A stretch of DNA of 62,865 bases from JAJYSO01 sp964451785 (GTDB taxonomy: Bacteria > Bacteroidota > Bacteroidia > Flavobacteriales > Flavobacteriaceae). Location of the stretch: the NCBI GenBank assembly GCA_964451785.1, contig CAYVJG010000015.1, positions 1-62,865 of the forward strand, given 5' to 3'. The notes beneath the pieces are model-generated. The model was not told where the DNA came from. It searched no databases and worked only from the letters and a program-made list of their open reading frames with translations. A program made the position numbers and the translations under genes. Position 1 is the first letter of the stretch, and every line of letters begins with the position of its first letter. Positions 59,389 through 62,865 of the stretch are shown in pieces.

Positions 59389-61731
59389 TTAAGCTTCAGC
59401 CAATTGAGTTAGTACATCCTGTAAATTATCGGTTAATTCATCTACATTTTTTTTGGTAAAAACTAAGGGAGGTTTGAGTTTCAATACATTGTGAAACGGA
59501 CCATCCGTACTCAACAAAAATCCGCGATCACGCATAGATTCAACAATTTTCAATGGCGTTTCCGGATCCGGAGTCAAGCTTTCCGAATCTTTTACAAATT
59601 CAACACCAACAAATAATCCACGTCCCCTCACATCGGCTATTGCGGTGTGATTTTTTTGAAGATTTGCTAATTGTTGTTGCAAATAAGTTCCTACATCTTC
59701 TGCTTGGTGCTGTAATTGTTCATCTAAAATAACTTTTAAAACAGCCTCGCCTGCCACCATTGAAACCGGGTTTCCGCCAAAAGTATTAAAATACTCCATG
59801 CCATTATTAAATGCCTTAGCTATTTTAGTTGTCACTACTACTGCCGCCAAGGGGTGTCCATTGCCCATAGGCTTACCTATAACCACAATATCTGGTTTGG
59901 CATTTTGCAATTCAAACCCCCAAAAGGTTTTTCCTACACGTCCAAACCCCACTTGAACTTCATCAGCTATGGCTACACCTCCAGCTTCGTGTATGTAGTC
60001 ATAAACCAAAGGCAAATAATTTTCTGGTAATGGAATTTGCCCCCCAACACCTAATAAAGTTTCGCAAATAAAAGCGGCTGGCTTTTTATTATTCTCTTTT
60101 AAGTGTTCAATAATGCGTTGAACATCTGCAGCATAACGCTGCCCTGCATCTGCGTTTGTATAGGGACCACGAAAATTATCTGGCACTTGTGCCTTATGAA
60201 TGTAATCTGGTTGTTCAAATCCGCCAGGACCATCAAATTTATACGGACTCATTTCTAAAGCCAATGTAGAGGTTCCGTGATAAGCGTGATCTAAGACAAT
60301 AACATCTTTTGCTCCGATGTATTGACGTGCCATACGTACTGCTAAATCATTAGCTTCGCTTCCTGAATTTACAAAATAGCACACTTTTAAATGCCTTGGC
60401 AACGTACTGCAAAGTAAATCTGCATAAGCTATTAATTTATCGTGCAAATAGCGTGTATTTGTATTGAGTGTTGCTAATTGTTTTTGCATAGCGCGCACCA
60501 CTTGAGGATGACAATGCCCCACATGGCTCACATTGTTTACACAATCTACATACGTATTCCCCTGATCATCATACAAATATTGCAAGGCACCCTTTACTAT
60601 TTTTAAAGGATTTTGATAACTAATACTCAAATTGCGCCCTATGCGCTTATTGCGTTTTTCCAATAGGTTTTTATAATTTGCTTTTTCTGTGAATAGCCCT
60701 TTAAATTTGCAAGCTGATCTAAAGTGGTGTTCTGCTTTTAGCGGATTAATTCTAATCCATTTCTCTAGTAAATTCCAAGCCTGTTTATCGGTTAAAAAAT
60801 GATGTGGATTTTCACTCCCCTTGTCGCGTTGAACTGCAGCGTGTAACACGCTTACACACAATCGAGCGGCAATGAGGTAATACAGTAATTCCACTTCTAT
60901 TTCTAAAAGAGCATATTGCTTGTGATAAGCCTCAATAACCATAGAAGCTGTGCGCAAAGGATCTTCTGCATCTAACAAAACATAGGTTAAGGTTATGGCT
61001 AGATTATTAATCAATGGCGCATAAACAATATCACCAAAATCAATTAAACCGGCAATTTCTTTCTCAACCACCAAGACATTCCAATCATTCACATCATTGT
61101 GTATCACTTGGCGTCGCAATTGACTGAGCTTAGGCTTTACCTGCATTTCAAATTGCAATAAAAAATAATCGACTAATCGCCGTTGATGAAATGAAGGCAG
61201 CAAATGAATGTGCTTTTGCCAATCTAAACAATTTTGAATATCCCAATCTAAATAACGATGTGTCGCCCAAGCTTCAAAATCAGCTAAAACAGCGTCCATT
61301 TTCCCAACAAAGCGTCCGAGATTTTTCAGTAGCTGCTCTGATTTTAATCTGCGTTCTGCCCAAAACAATCCCGGTAAAAACTCTACAAGTCTACACAAAA
61401 TAGACGGTGACTCAGGTTGGGGTATTACCGTAATATAATTCCCTTTGTGATTTGCTATATGTTGAGGAAAGACCGCGGTTAATTCAGCTTTTGACAAATG
61501 CTGAATGGCTGCCTGTTGCGCTTCAACAAAAGGGAGAAGCCCTATATCTTTTGTAAGTTTTACAACATACTTTTTAGTACCTGAGCTCAATAAAAAATTT
61601 TCGTCATCATAACCTGGTAATCTTGATAGTTCTCCTGTATAGCCATAGTACTGCTTGACCCAAATTGCTACTTGTTCACTTCTATTCATAAGCATTATAT
61701 AGATTGGTGAGTAAGGAGATGGTTTAGTCAT
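59389..61731 (-). CDS. Fused APH-type kinase and class III PLP phospholyase/aminotransferase
   Basis: The product has 780 residues; ATGs at 61695 and 61689 are alternative starts. Residues about 20-320 form an aminoglycoside-phosphotransferase-like kinase with Brenner motif HNDVNDWN (211-218) and metal-binding DFGD (231-234). Residues about 350-780 form a class III PLP enzyme with IADEVQVGFGRVG and the PLP lysine in GKPMGNG (K620). The kinase resembles hydroxylysine kinase and the PLP part resembles AGXT2L-type phospholyases (ethanolamine-phosphate or 5-phosphohydroxylysine). Fusion suggests consecutive steps: phosphorylation of an amino alcohol, then elimination of phosphate with ammonia. 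The substrate is inferred from this family logic only. Confidence 0.85.
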   Translation of the reverse strand: MTKPSPYSPIYIMLMNRSEQVAIWVKQYYGYTGELSRLPGYDDENFLLSSGTKKYVVKLTKDIGLLPFVEAQQAAIQHLSKAELTAVFPQHIANHKGNYITVIPQPESPSILCRLVEFLPGLFWAERRLKSEQLLKNLGRFVGKMDAVLADFEAWATHRYLDWDIQNCLDWQKHIHLLPSFHQRRLVDYFLLQFEMQVKPKLSQLRRQVIHNDVNDWNVLVVEKEIAGLIDFGDIVYAPLINNLAITLTYVLLDAEDPLRTASMVIEAYHKQYALLEIEVELLYYLIAARLCVSVLHAAVQRDKGSENPHHFLTDKQAWNLLEKWIRINPLKAEHHFRSACKFKGLFTEKANYKNLLEKRNKRIGRNLSISYQNPLKIVKGALQYLYDDQGNTYVDCVNNVSHVGHCHPQVVRAMQKQLATLNTNTRYLHDKLIAYADLLCSTLPRHLKVCYFVNSGSEANDLAVRMARQYIGAKDVIVLDHAYHGTSTLALEMSPYKFDGPGGFEQPDYIHKAQVPDNFRGPYTNADAGQRYAADVQRIIEHLKENNKKPAAFICETLLGVGGQIPLPENYLPLVYDYIHEAGGVAIADEVQVGFGRVGKTFWGFELQNAKPDIVVIGKPMGNGHPLAAVVVTTKIAKAFNNGMEYFNTFGGNPVSMVAGEAVLKVILDEQLQHQAEDVGTYLQQQLANLQKNHTAIADVRGRGLFVGVEFVKDSESLTPDPETPLKIVESMRDRGFLLSTDGPFHNVLKLKPPLVFTKKNVDELTDNLQDVLTQLAEA

Positions 61732-61977
61732 TTAACCTCGCGCCTCAATAATTATCTTAACGCACTAAGGTTATGTATAGCGATTTTACGACTTATAAAA
61801 CAAACCCTCACTTTATAATCAAATATGCATAATTTGTATCAATTAACTATTAATAAATAGTTTTTTATTAGTTATTTTTTTGTTTAACACTCAGATCGGC
61901 AGATGATTTTTTTACTTGCGCTGTATCTTAATTGATTATTTCATATCTTTAACAAATTTTTTAAGGAAACTATACAA

Positions 61978-62775
61978 ATGATACAGAATCACGAAATTGA
62001 TTACAACATTATAGGCGAGGAAATGCAACTTGTCGAAATCGAATTAGATCCTAATGAAACTGCCATTGCTGAAGCAGGTGCTTTTATGTATATGGACAGT
62101 ACGATTACCATGGAAACTATTTTTGGTGATGGTTCAAAAAACAGCTCAACGGGTTTATTTGGAAAGCTACTCAATGCAGGAAAACGCATTTTGACCGGCG
62201 AAAGTTTATTTATGACGGCTTTCACCAATTCAGGGTCAAATAAACAAAAAGTAGCTTTCGCTTCCCCATATCCCGGAAAGATAATTTCTTTTGACCTTTC
62301 CCGCTATGGGCAAAAAATAATATGCCAAAAAGATGCCTTTCTATGCGCCGCTAAAGGGGTTTCTGTTGGCATTCAACTCCAAAAAAAATTAGGAACAGGC
62401 TTATTTGGTGGCGAAGGATTTATCATGCAAAAACTTGAAGGTGACGGCATGGCGTTTTGTCATGCTGGTGGGCATATCATAAAAAAAGACTTAAAGCCTG
62501 GTGAAGTTTTAAAAGTGGATACTGGCTGTGTAGTTGCCTATACGCAAACTCTAAATTTTGATATCCAATTTGTTGGCGGAATCAAAAATACCATCTTTGG
62601 TGGTGAAGGGGTTTTCTTTGCTACATTAAGTGGCACGGGTAGCGTGTGGTTGCAATCCTTACCTATATCACGACTAGCTGCTCGCTTATCAGAATACAGT
62701 CGCCCAGGTAATCAAAAGGGAGAAGGAAGTATTTTAGGTGGCCTAGGAAATCTTTTAGATGGCGACGGCTATTAA
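61978..62775 (+). CDS. TIGR00266 / AIM24 family protein
   Basis: This 265-residue beta-rich protein has the family landmarks EIDPNETAIAEAGAFMYMDS-like opening (here ELDPNETAIAEAGAF), SLFMTAFTNSG, GEGFIMQKLEGDGMAFCHAGG, VDTGCVVAYT and GGEGVFFATLSGTG. Bacterial AIM24-like proteins are of unknown function and are often found near stress or membrane genes. It stands alone near the right edge of the window. The remaining 90 bases hold no gene, only a possible weak hairpin at about 62812-62842. Confidence 0.87.
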   Translation: MIQNHEIDYNIIGEEMQLVEIELDPNETAIAEAGAFMYMDSTITMETIFGDGSKNSSTGLFGKLLNAGKRILTGESLFMTAFTNSGSNKQKVAFASPYPGKIISFDLSRYGQKIICQKDAFLCAAKGVSVGIQLQKKLGTGLFGGEGFIMQKLEGDGMAFCHAGGHIIKKDLKPGEVLKVDTGCVVAYTQTLNFDIQFVGGIKNTIFGGEGVFFATLSGTGSVWLQSLPISRLAARLSEYSRPGNQKGEGSILGGLGNLLDGDGY

Positions 62776-62865
62776 TAGGTCTTAAAACAATTCTGTCCTA
62801 AACGTTTAAGTGTTCATTTTTTCCATTGATGAAAAAACGAACCAAAAAAATCTAGGCTTACGAAA

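Noticed and set aside
1..62865. tRNA or rRNA genes
   Set aside because: No T-loop (GGTTCGAATCC-like) with matching cloverleaf arms and no rRNA-like stretch was seen by eye. A tRNAscan or covariance search would be decisive.

Overview
The window is chromosomal DNA from a low-G+C member of the Bacteroidota, most likely the Flavobacteriia. The evidence is type IX secretion (T9SS) C-terminal sorting tails, a PorV/PorQ-family protein, BatA-domain and YbbR proteins, a capnine/sphingolipid-type acyltransferase, TAnnTTTG-type promoters and typical flavobacterial gene neighbourhoods (ftsB-mutA, ddl-coaD). About 60 real protein genes are visible. I saw no rRNA, tRNA, CRISPR array or prophage.

Layout. 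0.3-8.1 kb: CsaA, an acetyltransferase, a cation antiporter, a leucine-rich-repeat protein, a secreted PhoX/DUF839 protein, a di-haem peroxidase and a small secreted protein with an 8-cysteine tail. 8.1-8.6 kb: a repeat island. 8.6-16.3 kb: a nine-gene phenylacetate degradation operon (paaE-A-B-C-D-G-H-I-J, minus strand) with a candidate PaaR-type operator in front of paaE and a TetR regulator nearby. 16.6-28.9 kb: a peptidase, persulfide/rhodanese protein, RluD, PASTA protein, Ddl, CoaD, FabI and an Fe-S type Rrf2 regulator. 29.1-32.1 kb: two secreted paralogues with a duplicated promoter box. 32.1-34.3 kb: a mobile island with an IS200/IS605-type HUH transposase surrounded by palindrome-rich repeats. 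34.3-37.6 kb: class I ribonucleotide reductase genes behind a cobalamin riboswitch. 37.9-45.2 kb: glycosyltransferase, YbbR, CoaE, a two-component system, MiaA and a CoA-dependent acyl/PLP synthase. 45.2-45.8 kb: a second repeat island. 45.8-62.8 kb: mostly housekeeping genes, including a probable dihydroorotase pseudoenzyme, PssA, Lnt, FtsB, the small subunit of methylmalonyl-CoA mutase without its partner, and a kinase-aminotransferase fusion.

The most notable non-coding structure is a set of small mobile repeats. A 277-bp element at 8188-8464 has imperfect terminal inverted repeats beginning GGCTCTATG and an 8-bp target duplication. It sits inside a 56-bp repeat whose uninterrupted copy is present at 32201-32256, so the insertion can be reconstructed exactly. 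A second copy lies inverted at 45273-45545. Three intergenic islands also carry many short GC-rich palindromes with 5-8 bp arms and mostly 3-nt loops, and the middle island encodes the HUH transposase. This resembles a REP/RAYT system. Vitamin B12 appears twice: in the riboswitch before nrdB and in the mutA gene.
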